This document shows, in pieces, positions 34,165 to 44,071 of a stretch of DNA of 64,000 bases. The stretch's first letter is position 1. Each line of letters starts with the position of its first letter. Source of the DNA: Saprospiraceae bacterium (GTDB lineage Bacteria; Bacteroidota; Bacteroidia; Chitinophagales; Saprospiraceae); the NCBI GenBank assembly GCA_016716335.1, contig JADJWN010000002.1, positions 372,001-436,000 of the forward strand, in the 5' to 3' direction. The position numbers and the translations under genes are program-made. Under the pieces are notes generated by a model. That model was not told the origin of the DNA, did no database searches, and worked only from the letters and a program-made list of their open reading frames with translations.

Positions 34165-34544
34165 GTGAGATAATCTGTAATTTTAAAAATATTCTTTCAA
34201 ATGTAAATAACGTTATCAATACATCAGAATTTCATGTAGTGGGTTAGCAACGGCAATAAAATTAGTACATTAAGGAATGAGTCCTATGTAAGTAATAAAG
34301 TCAAATGAGTGACCGTGAGTATTGCGACCTGATTTGCATTTATTTTAATCTCTGATGGATTAACAAATAAAATTGATAAAATACTAGGATAGGAATGTAT
34401 CAATCAAATTGGGGGCAAACTTGCAACCCAAGTCAAATAACTACAGATAATGTCAAATCAAACAATACAATTGCGCTATTCACGATTGATTTTATTTACC
34501 AGAGATTTATTTGCGTATTATTCAGCGGGTTGATTTCAGTTTGA
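34165..34544. other. AT-rich convergent intergenic region
   Basis: About 380 bases between convergent genes. No reading frame, RNA gene or repeat that I can support. Composition is more AT-rich than the flanking plus-strand genes. Confidence 0.5.
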
Positions 34545-36167
34545 TTATAATTGTGAAGATATCAAATGAGTCTTGTTGCCTTGATTAAAGAATACAATCA
34601 TATTTTTATTTTTTAATGCACCTGCTTTTTCAAGCAATTTTGCTGCTCCTGAAAGAGCATTTTCGTCCGTAGTCCACAACAAGGTTGGCATAACAAGGGG
34701 TTTATTGTTTTCATTAAAATCCTTTAATAAAACATCAGTCTTGGTTCTTTCAGGTAAAAAACCATGAAGATTTACCGGGAAAGTGGTTTTATCCCTGTTT
34801 TGGTTGTGATTTTCACTACCCCTTGCCTTCCAAATATATTCAGCCATTTTCGGATTTTCTGTAAGGTCGAAATATATGTCAAACTGCACCAAATCATCAA
34901 TTTTCATTGCTGCTAACTTCTGATAGTCTGCTTCAAAAGTCCCATCAACGATGAATAGTGGATTGGGCCATTCCGCATCAAATTTTTTGCCATACCTGGG
35001 TGGTGGAGTCAGAATGGCTTCCATTGTACCCGCGTAAGTATTGAATTTCAGAGGAATGGAATTTTCCTTGCAAAAACTAGCTAAATTTGGGAATTTTTTG
35101 TAATTACTTATTTTATAGCTGTGCTGAGGCTTTATTCCCTCATATTTAGCCATTAATGCAGGATTAATCAGTGAAAAATATGAAACATTAAAATATCTGT
35201 TAATCAGATTTCTTTTTTTAAAGTCAGATAACTCAGACTGTAAGATTGTGCTATTGCTAAATGGACAAATTTTGAAATCCTTTATATCTTCTGAGCTTAA
35301 TGTGATTGGAGCTAGTTCCACTTTTTGTTCAGGATGACCTATCAAATCAAAACCGTGTGAAGATTGAAAATCATCAATTAAAAAAATTGCTTTACCCGAA
35401 ATATCTGTCATGGCAATGAACATTTTTTCAGCCATCGCCGAATATAAACCAACAAAGTTTATTTGATTGGATTGGTTTTTCCTGTTAAGTTTTACCTCAT
35501 AGAATATCTGCTCTGACCATTTGTTTACTTCAGTTTCGTTTGTAGTTATTGGTGTAGAATTCGTATTCAGGTCTTTAGGTGCACTTTCGCCTATGTAAAC
35601 AAATTTTATTTTATCATATTCTACACCTTTCAAAGTAAATTCGCCTTTACTATCTTTTGTCAAAGCGTTCTTGAAATTGTTTTTGTCAAAGTTATTGACA
35701 AGATTTAAGTGAGTATTACTTTCGACACATTTTTTATAATATGCCGTATTATCCAGATCCGGTTTTTCTGAATTTATGATATTCAGGACCGCATGTGCCA
35801 AGTGGTAAATCCTCCTTTCATTATTAAGTACTGCGCAAATACTAAATTGCAGTACGTATGAACCTGATTTTAAATCAGCGGTAATTGGGATATAAAAATC
35901 TGCGGCATTATTTTGAGCTTTTACAAAAAATTCAAAAACCTGTTTTCCACCGGGATAATCATACATGGATACTCTGATGACCTTGTTTGTGACGTTTAAT
36001 CCTTCAAATAACAGATAGCCATTGACAATTTCTCCGGTACAACCGATATTCCTGTCAAGTAATACATGGATATATTTACCGGATTCTTGAGCATGCAGTA
36101 CTTTAAAGCCAGATGCTGAAAGCATGAAATTCAGCATTGCGGTTATGGTAATTAGCAATCTTGACAT
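34545..36167 (-). CDS. Envelope protein with macroglobulin-like N-terminus and degenerate plug-like C-terminus
   Basis: A 540-residue protein with a signal peptide (about 1-26, ending VLHAQ). Residues about 30-130 resemble an MG2 domain of alpha-2-macroglobulin-like Bacteroidota proteins (GKYIHVLLDRNIGCTGEIV, YVLQFSI). The C-terminal quarter contains NPLFIVDGTF followed by helix and strand patterns (KIDDLVQFDIYFDL) like the plug domain of TonB-dependent receptors, but no beta-barrel follows. Both domain readings are by pattern only. It lies 12 bases downstream of the DUF4249 gene and is the last gene of the operon. The gene is visibly more AT-rich than the SusC/D loci. No function is established. 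Confidence 0.55.
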   Translation of the reverse strand: MSRLLITITAMLNFMLSASGFKVLHAQESGKYIHVLLDRNIGCTGEIVNGYLLFEGLNVTNKVIRVSMYDYPGGKQVFEFFVKAQNNAADFYIPITADLKSGSYVLQFSICAVLNNERRIYHLAHAVLNIINSEKPDLDNTAYYKKCVESNTHLNLVNNFDKNNFKNALTKDSKGEFTLKGVEYDKIKFVYIGESAPKDLNTNSTPITTNETEVNKWSEQIFYEVKLNRKNQSNQINFVGLYSAMAEKMFIAMTDISGKAIFLIDDFQSSHGFDLIGHPEQKVELAPITLSSEDIKDFKICPFSNSTILQSELSDFKKRNLINRYFNVSYFSLINPALMAKYEGIKPQHSYKISNYKKFPNLASFCKENSIPLKFNTYAGTMEAILTPPPRYGKKFDAEWPNPLFIVDGTFEADYQKLAAMKIDDLVQFDIYFDLTENPKMAEYIWKARGSENHNQNRDKTTFPVNLHGFLPERTKTDVLLKDFNENNKPLVMPTLLWTTDENALSGAAKLLEKAGALKNKNMIVFFNQGNKTHLISSQL

Positions 36168-36179
36168 GATTTGTTGAGT

Positions 36180-37211
36180 TTATCTCCAATAATGAGGTTT
36201 TCGGGTAGTTGAGCCTCGTAATACCAGACAGTTGCAACACTGTTCTGCCGGGCAGGGTGTGGTCTCTACAGGAGGTCTGGGACATAGTTTTACGGGTGTC
36301 CCAACAGATTCCGGTGATATGTAAATTCTTGCAGTATCCTGCTGGGTTGCATAGAAATAGCCCAAAACATTTTTAGTGCTGTCATTTACGCAACGAATGT
36401 TTGAGAATAATTGACCGGGTGGTGTTTCAAAAAGATTGCCTTCTCTGGACACCAGATTTTGCCTTGCCTTAAAATATTTAAAAGTATTAAGGTCTATGGA
36501 TTCCAGCACTATACTATAATAACTGTCCTCTGCAAAGTCTGCATTTATCCTTCTGGAAGTGGCAGATATACGGAATTTTTCGTTTTTGGGCAGCACTCTC
36601 CCATCTAATGTGGTATTTCCGAGTAAGTCATCTCTTACTGTGACATAGCAGGTTTTTCCCGGACTGCCTCCTTCGATTTGCTCAGTGATCTGGTAGGCCC
36701 TGATGACATTCCATCTGAGTATTTGGGTGGTATGGCTGTCATTAAACTCTGTGGTAATCAGAATCTCCACATTCGGAGGAGTATCGGTAGTCTCTGGAGT
36801 GTAGATCTGATTTATAGAATTTATTTTAGGCACCGGTAGTAACGGCATCCATTCAGATTCAAACAAATCACCCCCAAATCTGACACTTATTTTATAGTTT
36901 TTATTAAGTTCAAATCTGAATTCCGGTGTTTCAGTGGCTTCATAGACTCCCACCGTGATTCTTTGTAAAGCCAATTTTTTGCCCTGGTTGTCTATAAGCT
37001 CTACTTGATCTACCAGAGTTGGACTCGATCGTTCAGTATTGAATGAACTTCGGTACGTATTTACTGTCACCTTGGCGGTTGTACCTGTTATAGATAATAA
37101 TCCATCAATGATCAGATAGGATTTTGCGGTCTCGGGTGAGAGTAGGTTGATAGGATCCACACACCGTACGGAGAAAATTATAATGATTAGATAAATTGTG
37201 GCTCTTTGCAT
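36180..37211 (-). CDS. DUF4249 lipoprotein, partner of the TonB receptor
   Basis: A 343-residue lipoprotein with a short signal and Cys17 (SVRCVDPINL). The N-terminal pattern (YLIIDGLLSI, KVTVNTYRSS, VELIDNQGKK, YEATE, LNKNYKISVRFGG) is that of the DUF4249 family, which in Bacteroidota is almost always encoded next to a TonB-dependent receptor and is thought to assist it at the surface. Here it follows the receptor with a three-base gap. The C terminus is Cys-rich (PCPAEQCCNC). The ligand is not known. Confidence 0.8.
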   Translation of the reverse strand: MQRATIYLIIIIFSVRCVDPINLLSPETAKSYLIIDGLLSITGTTAKVTVNTYRSSFNTERSSPTLVDQVELIDNQGKKLALQRITVGVYEATETPEFRFELNKNYKISVRFGGDLFESEWMPLLPVPKINSINQIYTPETTDTPPNVEILITTEFNDSHTTQILRWNVIRAYQITEQIEGGSPGKTCYVTVRDDLLGNTTLDGRVLPKNEKFRISATSRRINADFAEDSYYSIVLESIDLNTFKYFKARQNLVSREGNLFETPPGQLFSNIRCVNDSTKNVLGYFYATQQDTARIYISPESVGTPVKLCPRPPVETTPCPAEQCCNCLVLRGSTTRKPHYWR

Positions 37212-37214
37212 ATG

Positions 37215-39913
37215 TTATTCAAATTCAAGGTTAAAACTTAAAGCAGGAAACATGGTGCCTACGATGGCAAGTCTGTTGGCCTGAGGAGTCGGCACGTCTC
37301 TGGTAGATCTGGTGTAAAATACAGAGAATGGATTCCTTCTTGCATATACATTATAAATGGTGAACGTCCAGCTGCTCTTTAATCGTGCAGCCTTGTTATG
37401 TGTTCTACCGAAATTGAATGAGAGGTCAAGTCTGTGCGTATCCGGTATCCTGAGTGCATTTCTTTCGGAATAGATGGGCACGTATACTCCATCTAAGTTG
37501 ACATAACTCGATACAGGTGCAGTGGTGGGACGTCCAGACCTGAATGTAAAGTTGGCTATGAAGGTATGTCTTTCAATGGGCTGGTAGTTCAGGATGACTG
37601 AAATGTTGTGTGGTTGGTCATAGTTGGCAAAATAAGGTCGGCCATTATTGATGCCTTCAATTGTATAAATCGTCTGTGAATAGGTATAGGAAACAAAGCC
37701 ATTGATTACCCCTTTGTGTTTTTTCAGACTTACTTCAATGCCTTTGGATTCACCTTGTCCCTGCAGTAGCTCGGTTTCGATATGTGGGTTGACAAACAAT
37801 TCGGCATAGTCTCTGTAATCTATGATATTATTGAGCTTTCTCTGATAGGCTTCCACTGAGAACTCAAAGGGTTGACCTACTGAACCCAGAAATAGTCCGG
37901 CTGAATAATTGTCTGAGACTCCTGGTCGGAATACATGGTTGACCATCTGCCATTGACTGGTAGGTGAAGGTACATCCGTATTAAAAATCTGATTCAGAAA
38001 TTGACTTGATCTCCCATATCCTGCCTTAATAGCAGCTGAATTGCCTAAAGACAACTTCATGGAAAGTCTGGGCTCCGGCTGGATATAAGTTCGAATGGTT
38101 CCTTCCTGTATCTTAAACCCCTCCAGATTTTCTTCCGATATGATATCATCCCTGTATTTGTATATTCTTCTCGGTCCCAAGGATTCAAAGTGATTTAATC
38201 GGTAGCCGAGTATAAATTCCAGCCATTTGGTCAACGGTATTTCCGAAGATATATATAATGCTGATTCCCGACCTTTTTCCAGGTCAAGACTGACAGGTAC
38301 TCTTAAAGATTGAGGAGTGGCAGGGCTGAAAGCTCCAGGCAATACATCATATAAAATGGTACTTACCCCAGATCTGAAGTGATATTCCCTAATTTCAGCG
38401 TAAGTTTGTTATGCCCTTTGAGATAGGATATCCTGGTTTGAAAAATCGATGCCATCAGACCACTGAACTCATTCTGATTGCTGTTATATTCTGACCACAC
38501 CACAGAAAGTTTGTTACTTATCTTATCGCTGATAATGGTTCTTAAACTGCTTTGTAAGATTTTGGTAGAATAATCAAAGCCAAAACTGTTGTTATATACA
38601 AAGTTGTCATTTGAATAGTAGCCGGAGATTGCCCATAGGGATTTGCCAAGTTTTATATTGAATTTGCCATTCAGGTCATAAAAGCCGGCATTACTGTTTT
38701 TGACCTCCGGTTGTGGAAACAATCTGAAAATTATATCTGAGTAGGTGGAACGACCTGAAAATATAAAGGAAACATTGTCCATCAATGGTCCCTCTATGGT
38801 ACCTGTTGCTGAAAGGACATTTACATTGGCCTTGAACCTGAGTTTGTCTGCACCTTCTTTGGTCTGTACATCCAGCACAGATGAAAGCCTGCCACCATAT
38901 TGACTATGAATTGCGCCTTTGTGCAACGTAGCGCTTTTAATCATATCAGCATTGAATGTACTGAAAAAACCTAAGGCATGAGAGGAATTGAAAAGGATCG
39001 CATCGTCCTGCATCACTAGATTTTGATCAACATTGCCTCCTCTTACATTAAATCCCGAGGCACCTTCTCCGATAGATGACACTCCCGGATTGAGGAGTAC
39101 TGCCTTTACCACATCCCTTTCTCCCAGAAATGTGGGGATCCTTTCCAGTGCCTTAATATCTACTCTGTTAAGTCCTCCCTGAGTTTCACGTACCGCCTCG
39201 CCTCCGGCAATTCCACTTATGAGCACTTCGTCCAGTACCTGAGATTCTCTTTCCACAAGTACTTCGTATTGGACCTGTCCCGTAGCCTCAATAAAAATTG
39301 TTGTAGGGCTATATCCGATCGAAGCTATATCTATCTTATTGACACCTCTGTTCAATGTTAATACTGCCATACCTTCAGCATCTGTTGCAGTTTTCAATTT
39401 CCCGTTCACGGACAATGCAGCACCTATGATTTCCTCTTTATTATCTTTGTCCTTTACTTTGAGATTGAGCAGAATGGCATTGCTGCCCGTTGGTTTACCT
39501 TCAAGTTTAACGACTTTTGCAGTATTGTTTGCCATTAGTTGTGCCCGCTGGATTTCTGCTGCAAGTTGATCTTTTTGTAAATCCGGATTTTCTCCTATCA
39601 GAAAGTAACTGCCCCGATATTGAATCCACCGGAGATTAAGATTACTGTTAAGTTTGCTTAATACAGTTTCGATCGATTCCTTGACAAATCTGTAATTTTT
39701 GGCTTCATCGGAAAGGTCTTCTTCCTTGAAGTAAATTTTTATATTATACTTAAACTCCAGAGACCTGATTACTTCTGATGCAGTCCTTGATTCAAATAAT
39801 TCGTTTATAATAATTTCGTTTTGCTGTGCATTTAGAAATTGAACCGAAAAAATGGTCAGTGTGCATAACAGCAAAGTTTGCTTAATAGAATCTCTCAAAA
39901 ATAGTATTTGCAT
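37215..39913 (-). CDS. TonB-dependent receptor with N-terminal STN domain (one frameshift)
   Basis: About 899 residues when joined. Order: signal peptide (ending FLNAQ, about residue 30), STN domain (EVIRSLEFKYNIKIYF...FLIGENPD, to about 110), a carboxypeptidase-regulatory-like domain (about 150-220), plug (LDEVLISGIAGGEAVRETQGG; VLLNPGVSSIGEGASGFNVRGGNVDQNLVMQD split by positions), then the barrel ending LSFNLEFE. The frame breaks at 38366-38369: the G run on the coding strand has four and needs five (NITSDLGVSTILYDVLPGAF). STN domains usually signal to a FecR-type anti-sigma factor, but no fecI/fecR genes are in the window. It heads the operon with DUF4249 and the MG2/plug-like protein. Confidence 0.87.
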
Positions 39914-40105
39914 TTATAATGTTTGATTTGTTTTTCTTTTTGTAAAAACTAAGACATCTTTCCCTAATATCCGGTGTATTTGTACCCGGGAATGCAAAAA
40001 TAGCCTTAAAATCAATCTTTTGCTCTTTTAAGGTGGCAAACTTCCCCTTATGTCTTCAATAATAGATTTTTTTTATTATGAAAGAGGTTTGCTGCCAGAA
40101 GGATT

Positions 40106-40807
40106 TCAATAATCGGGAACAGAGATTTTTTCAATAATTTGTGCAATCTTATTAAAATCCCTGGTGTCGAACTTGATCTCCTTTGCAATTTTATCAATTT
40201 TATCCTCCTCATTTCTAAAATTTTTTTTGATATCTTTAATTGACTTGATTTCTGTCAATTTGTTGTCATATAAAATAAAATTGCTTTGTCTTTTTACTAT
40301 TCTGTGCTTAGTCTCCAATCCGAGAATTTTAGCCTGTGGGTCCGGCTTTTGTATATATGTGGAGTGACGGGCAATAATTTTTACAGGACCTACTGACACG
40401 AATTCATAAAAACCGGGATCGTTCAGTTCCTTAAAGTCTGTAGCCCTGTTGCTTAAAAAGCTTTTTTTGGTGTCACCAATATTGAGATGTACCTCATCCA
40501 GAAAGTCGGGCAATAATTCCTTTTCTTCCCCTAGCATAAAAACTTCCACCCTGGAGGAATAAAGATTAAGTTTTACATTACTTAAAAAAACTTTGTTCCC
40601 GTTTTTCAATACCAATTCTGCCGGATACCACTCGTCATAAAGATATTGGGAACCAATATATAAATCCGACTCCCCTGTACCCCGGGCATTCATGATCTGA
40701 TAAAATAAAATGTCTTTAGAGTCCGGATTGACCTGTGCCGTATTTTCATTCAGGACACTTACGATCATTAAGAAAATGAAAAAACCGGGAAAACAGCGAT
40801 TAAACAT
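40106..40807 (-). CDS. Secreted or periplasmic protein of unknown function
   Basis: A 233-residue protein with a signal peptide (about 1-25, ending NENTAQ). The middle holds beta-strand patterns (EWYPAELVLKNGNKVFLSNVKLNLYSS) of a kind seen in uncharacterised Bacteroidota envelope proteins; the C terminus is helical and lysine-rich (IKDIKKNFRNEEDKIDKI). I do not recognise a family function. It lies between the STN receptor (downstream, 192 bases) and the DUF4920 lipoprotein (upstream, 29 bases), all on the minus strand, and may be cotranscribed with the latter. Confidence 0.6.
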   Translation of the reverse strand: MFNRCFPGFFIFLMIVSVLNENTAQVNPDSKDILFYQIMNARGTGESDLYIGSQYLYDEWYPAELVLKNGNKVFLSNVKLNLYSSRVEVFMLGEEKELLPDFLDEVHLNIGDTKKSFLSNRATDFKELNDPGFYEFVSVGPVKIIARHSTYIQKPDPQAKILGLETKHRIVKRQSNFILYDNKLTEIKSIKDIKKNFRNEEDKIDKIAKEIKFDTRDFNKIAQIIEKISVPDY

Positions 40808-40836
40808 ATGTCAGGCTTTTACAAAGTTCATATCAA

Positions 40837-41331
40837 TTATTGGAGAATCTTCACTCCGGATGCCATAATCTTCAATTCTACTACGGGTTCGGTAATCTGC
40901 TCTATCTCTTCCGGAGTCTTGCCTTCGTCTTCTGCATAGTGGCGCAGTTCTTCCACGCTGGTTTCTTCGCGGTAAGCTATGCCTTCCACCACTACCGTTT
41001 TACCGGTCAGATCTGTAGGTACAAAAAAGGCGTAGTCTTTAAACTGAACAAAAGCGGTCTCTGCACTATCGTTTGTCATTGAGCCAAGATTCATCCAGCA
41101 ACCTTTGGCCTGACATACCTCTGCTACTTTACCGATTACTTTTATCTTCAGTGAGTCAGGGCCCGCCATTTTGGCGAGAAAACTTTCATAACTCTCGGCA
41201 CCTTCCTCGGATATCAAATCGCCAAAGTGAATTTCGGTTCCGTCTTTATCCTGTGCTGCTGTGCTGTCTTTCGGCTTACAACCTATCCACCATAGTCCCA
41301 AAATAAGCATCAGATATGTTAATTTTCGCAT
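40837..41331 (-). CDS. DUF4920 lipoprotein
   Basis: A 164-residue lipoprotein with signal peptide and lipobox LWWIGCKPKD (Cys18). The core contains the family hallmark CQAKGCWM near residues 93-100 and a following FKDYAFFVPTDLTGKTVVVEG. DUF4920 proteins are small periplasmic oligonucleotide-binding-fold-like proteins of unknown role; the conserved CxxKGCW may bind a metal or take part in redox, but this is inference. The acidic segment EDEGKTPEEIEQI precedes the last strand. Nothing is odd in its length. Confidence 0.75.
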   Translation of the reverse strand: MRKLTYLMLILGLWWIGCKPKDSTAAQDKDGTEIHFGDLISEEGAESYESFLAKMAGPDSLKIKVIGKVAEVCQAKGCWMNLGSMTNDSAETAFVQFKDYAFFVPTDLTGKTVVVEGIAYREETSVEELRHYAEDEGKTPEEIEQITEPVVELKIMASGVKILQ

Positions 41332-41444
41332 AAAAGGAATTTTTGCAAAAATAAATAAAGAATTTCAGAGTTCTTAGGAAGTCATCAAATTCCAAAAAGG
41401 TATCAGCCCAAATCTACAATTTATAAGATTTTAAATGCTTCATA

Positions 41445-43124
41445 ATGAAAATTGGGTTAGGTATTCTGGTCACTGTAATCTGCATTTTTAATACCGGGCT
41501 GTTGATGGCAGGTTGTCTCAATGGCAATTGTACGAATGGTAATGGTACCTATGTGTATAAAAACGGGTTGAAGTATTCCGGTAGTTTTTTCCGGGGTCTC
41601 CCGCATGGGAATGGTCAGCTCAATTATCCGGATGGCAGTCAGTACTCCGGCAATTTTGTAAAAGGAAAAAAACAGGGATACGGCATCCTCCGGTATAAGG
41701 AGGGCAGTATATATAAAGGTGATTTTTCCAATGACCTTATATCAGGATATGGAGTGATGGAATATGCCAATGGTGACAGCTATTCAGGACATTGGGCAGA
41801 CAATGCCATGCATGGTACAGGTACATATCATGCCCGGGATGGGTGGGTTTTTCATGGTAATTTTAAAGCCGGCAAACCTGATGGCAAAGCTGATATGACA
41901 TTGGCTGATGGTACTGTGTACAGTGGTATATGGGTCAAGGGATGGAAGCAGGGGGTTTTTGATATAAAGAAAAGCTCAGGGGAAACCGTTAGGGTGATTT
42001 TTAAGGATGATGAATATGTAGGGCCTGAGAATGTCCTGGCTGATAATAGACAGGAAATCCGCACCCAGTCTGATGCTCCAACTTCAAAAGCCAAAAACTG
42101 TAATTCATTCCGGTGTCATGATGAAACCGGCTATATGGTAATGCAGGATGGCGGGATCTATTATGGTTCATTTATGCATGGCTTGCCTGAAGGTAAGGGC
42201 AAAGCAAAGCTACCCGATGGTTCGTTCATCCAGGGATACTGGAAATCAGGAAAACCGGTGAGCGTGGCCAGGCTTCCTGCAGGTCATCAGGTGGCTGATA
42301 AAACTACCGGAATCCCGGCATATTATTCTGCTTCCAATAATAGTCAAATTTCTGAAAGACAATCCAAAGTGGTCAGAGAGGCCGTCCCAAAATCTGAGAA
42401 TATGACACCTTTGATACATGCCATGATAGTCGGGGTATCCTTTTACAAAGCATTGCCTTCCCTGAAATATACGGATGATGACGCCTATCGCTTTTATGCC
42501 TTTTTGAAGAGCCCTGAAGGCGGTGCGGTAAGTGACGACAGGATAAGGCTCCTGATTGATGATGCTGCCACCTCTTCCGGCATTCTTAAAAATCTGGACA
42601 TTCTCATCAAAAATCCGGGACAGGAAGATGCATTGATTGTCTATTTGTCCGGGCATGGACTGGACGGAGCCTTTGTGCCTTATGATTTTGACGGTACAGG
42701 TCCCCTCACTCCCTATGAAGAAGTGTGGAAGGCCATTAAGAAAAGTAAGGCAAAACACAAGCTTATCATAGCCGATGCCTGTCATTCAGGCAGCCTTGCT
42801 TATGGAGCGAGATCAGCGGCATCTGCCAATATTCAGAAGTATTATGAGACACTCTCTGCAGCATCCGGAGGTACAGCCATTCTGGTATCCTCTGCTCAGG
42901 ATGAAGTGTCGCTGGAATACGGAGGAATGAGACAGGGGGTGTTTTCGCATTTTCTGATCAGAGGACTCAAGGGAGAGGGTGACCTCAACAAAAACGGAAT
43001 CGTTGAACTGGGTGAGCTCTACCGGTATATAGCAGCGAATGTACAGGGATATACCGCGGGCAAACAGAATCCTGTATTGCAGGGAGACTATGATGTCAAT
43101 ATGCCTGTGGCAGTGGTACGCTGA
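41445..43124 (+). CDS. Exported MORN-repeat protein with C-terminal caspase-fold (C14) peptidase
   Basis: A 559-residue protein. The N-terminal hydrophobic segment ends in LLMAGC (Cys24), so it is exported and perhaps lipid-anchored. Residues about 44-270 hold seven or eight MORN repeats (YSGSFFRGLPHGNGQL, YSGNFVKGKKQGYGIL, YKGDFSNDLISGYGVM and so on), with a gap around 185-225. From about 322 to 559 is a caspase-like domain with catalytic His404 in YLSGHGLDG and Cys446 in IADACHSG, followed by a VSSAQDEVS strand and an EF-hand-like DLNKNGIVELGE. It is therefore probably an active caspase-fold protease in the envelope. It is a single-gene unit upstream of the ribosomal operon. Substrate and role are unknown. 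Confidence 0.85.
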   Translation: MKIGLGILVTVICIFNTGLLMAGCLNGNCTNGNGTYVYKNGLKYSGSFFRGLPHGNGQLNYPDGSQYSGNFVKGKKQGYGILRYKEGSIYKGDFSNDLISGYGVMEYANGDSYSGHWADNAMHGTGTYHARDGWVFHGNFKAGKPDGKADMTLADGTVYSGIWVKGWKQGVFDIKKSSGETVRVIFKDDEYVGPENVLADNRQEIRTQSDAPTSKAKNCNSFRCHDETGYMVMQDGGIYYGSFMHGLPEGKGKAKLPDGSFIQGYWKSGKPVSVARLPAGHQVADKTTGIPAYYSASNNSQISERQSKVVREAVPKSENMTPLIHAMIVGVSFYKALPSLKYTDDDAYRFYAFLKSPEGGAVSDDRIRLLIDDAATSSGILKNLDILIKNPGQEDALIVYLSGHGLDGAFVPYDFDGTGPLTPYEEVWKAIKKSKAKHKLIIADACHSGSLAYGARSAASANIQKYYETLSAASGGTAILVSSAQDEVSLEYGGMRQGVFSHFLIRGLKGEGDLNKNGIVELGELYRYIAANVQGYTAGKQNPVLQGDYDVNMPVAVVR

Positions 43125-43212
43125 TCTGAAGAAGGGTTTTGTCAGACCTCAGCAAGCCGTCTTCATATCAGCATGGTGGATAATTAGTCAAAATAAAATT
43201 TTGCAAATAAGT

Positions 43213-43243
43213 TTGTCAGTTGTCTGTAATAATATTACCTTTG
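43213..43243 (+). promoter_or_regulatory. Promoter of the rpsF-rpsR-rplI operon
   Basis: TTG at 43213-43215 and TACCTTTG at 43236-43243, separated by 20 bases, match the Bacteroidota housekeeping promoter (TTG / TAnnTTTG). The rpsF start codon is 48 bases downstream of the -7 element. Confidence 0.7.
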
Positions 43244-43291
43244 CAGCCCAAAATATTTTTTCACCTAAATTTTTAATCAAATACTTCAAAA

Positions 43292-43759
43292 ATGAATCAG
43301 TATGAAGTAAATTTCATCATCGATCCCGTTCTGTCAGGTGATGAAATTAAATCGACAGCAAAAACGTACGAGTCACTCCTTCAGGATGAGGGATGCACCA
43401 TCGTACATGTAAATGAAATGGGACTCAGACAACTGGCTTATCCCATCAACAAAAGAACATCAGGTGTGTATTATTGTGTGGAGTTTTCTACTCCGACAGG
43501 TGCCATCATTCCCAAACTGGAGCTTGCTCTCAGAAGGGATGAAAGAATCATGAGATTTTTGTCTGTAAAATTGGACAAATACGGAGTACAGTACAATGCA
43601 GACCGCAGAGCAGGCAAAATCCACAGCTACAAGAAGAAGGATAAGAAGAAAGCCTCTGACGAGGAAGTGGCAGTGAAGGAGCAACCATCCAGAGAAATGG
43701 CTGCACCCGCTCCGGCTCCTGAATTTATCCCGGCAGTAGCTGCAAATGAGGAAGAATAA
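43292..43759 (+). CDS. rpsF: 30S ribosomal protein bS6
   Basis: Binds the central domain of 16S rRNA together with bS18. The first 100 residues carry the bS6 pattern (MNQYEVNFIIDPVLSGDEIKS; LRQLAYPINKRTSGVYY; LELALRRDERIMRFLSVKL). At 155 residues it is longer than most because of a C-terminal extension: a lysine-rich part (KKKDKKKAS) followed by an acidic, Pro/Ala-rich tail ending NEEE. It is the first gene of the S6-S18-L9 operon, a conserved order in Bacteroidota. Confidence 0.95.
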   Translation: MNQYEVNFIIDPVLSGDEIKSTAKTYESLLQDEGCTIVHVNEMGLRQLAYPINKRTSGVYYCVEFSTPTGAIIPKLELALRRDERIMRFLSVKLDKYGVQYNADRRAGKIHSYKKKDKKKASDEEVAVKEQPSREMAAPAPAPEFIPAVAANEEE

Positions 43760-43786
43760 TATTATTAACCACACAAGTAAATAATC

Positions 43787-44053
43787 ATGGCATCAAGAGA
43801 CGATATAAAATTTTTAAGTAATCCGACCATCGGACAGAAAAGGAAGAAGTACTGCCGTTTCAGAAAGTACGGAATCAAGCATATTGATTACAAAGACCAG
43901 GAGTTTTTGCTCCAGTTTGTAAATGAGCAGGGTAAGCTCCTTCCGAGAAGGATCACCGGCAATTCGCTCAAGTATCAGAAGCTGGTAGCAGTAGCCGTCA
44001 AAAGAGCAAGACATCTGGCTATCCTGCCTTACGTAACAGATTTATTGAAATAA
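43787..44053 (+). CDS. rpsR: 30S ribosomal protein bS18
   Basis: An 88-residue bS18 that forms a heterodimer with bS6 on the 16S rRNA platform. Typical features are KKYCRFRKYGIKHIDYKD in the N-terminal half, the RRITGNSLKYQKLVAVAVKRARHLAILPYV core, and high basic content. It lies 27 bases after rpsF and 18 bases ahead of rplI. Confidence 0.96.
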   Translation: MASRDDIKFLSNPTIGQKRKKYCRFRKYGIKHIDYKDQEFLLQFVNEQGKLLPRRITGNSLKYQKLVAVAVKRARHLAILPYVTDLLK

Positions 44054-44071
44054 TTTTTTAAATCGAAAACA

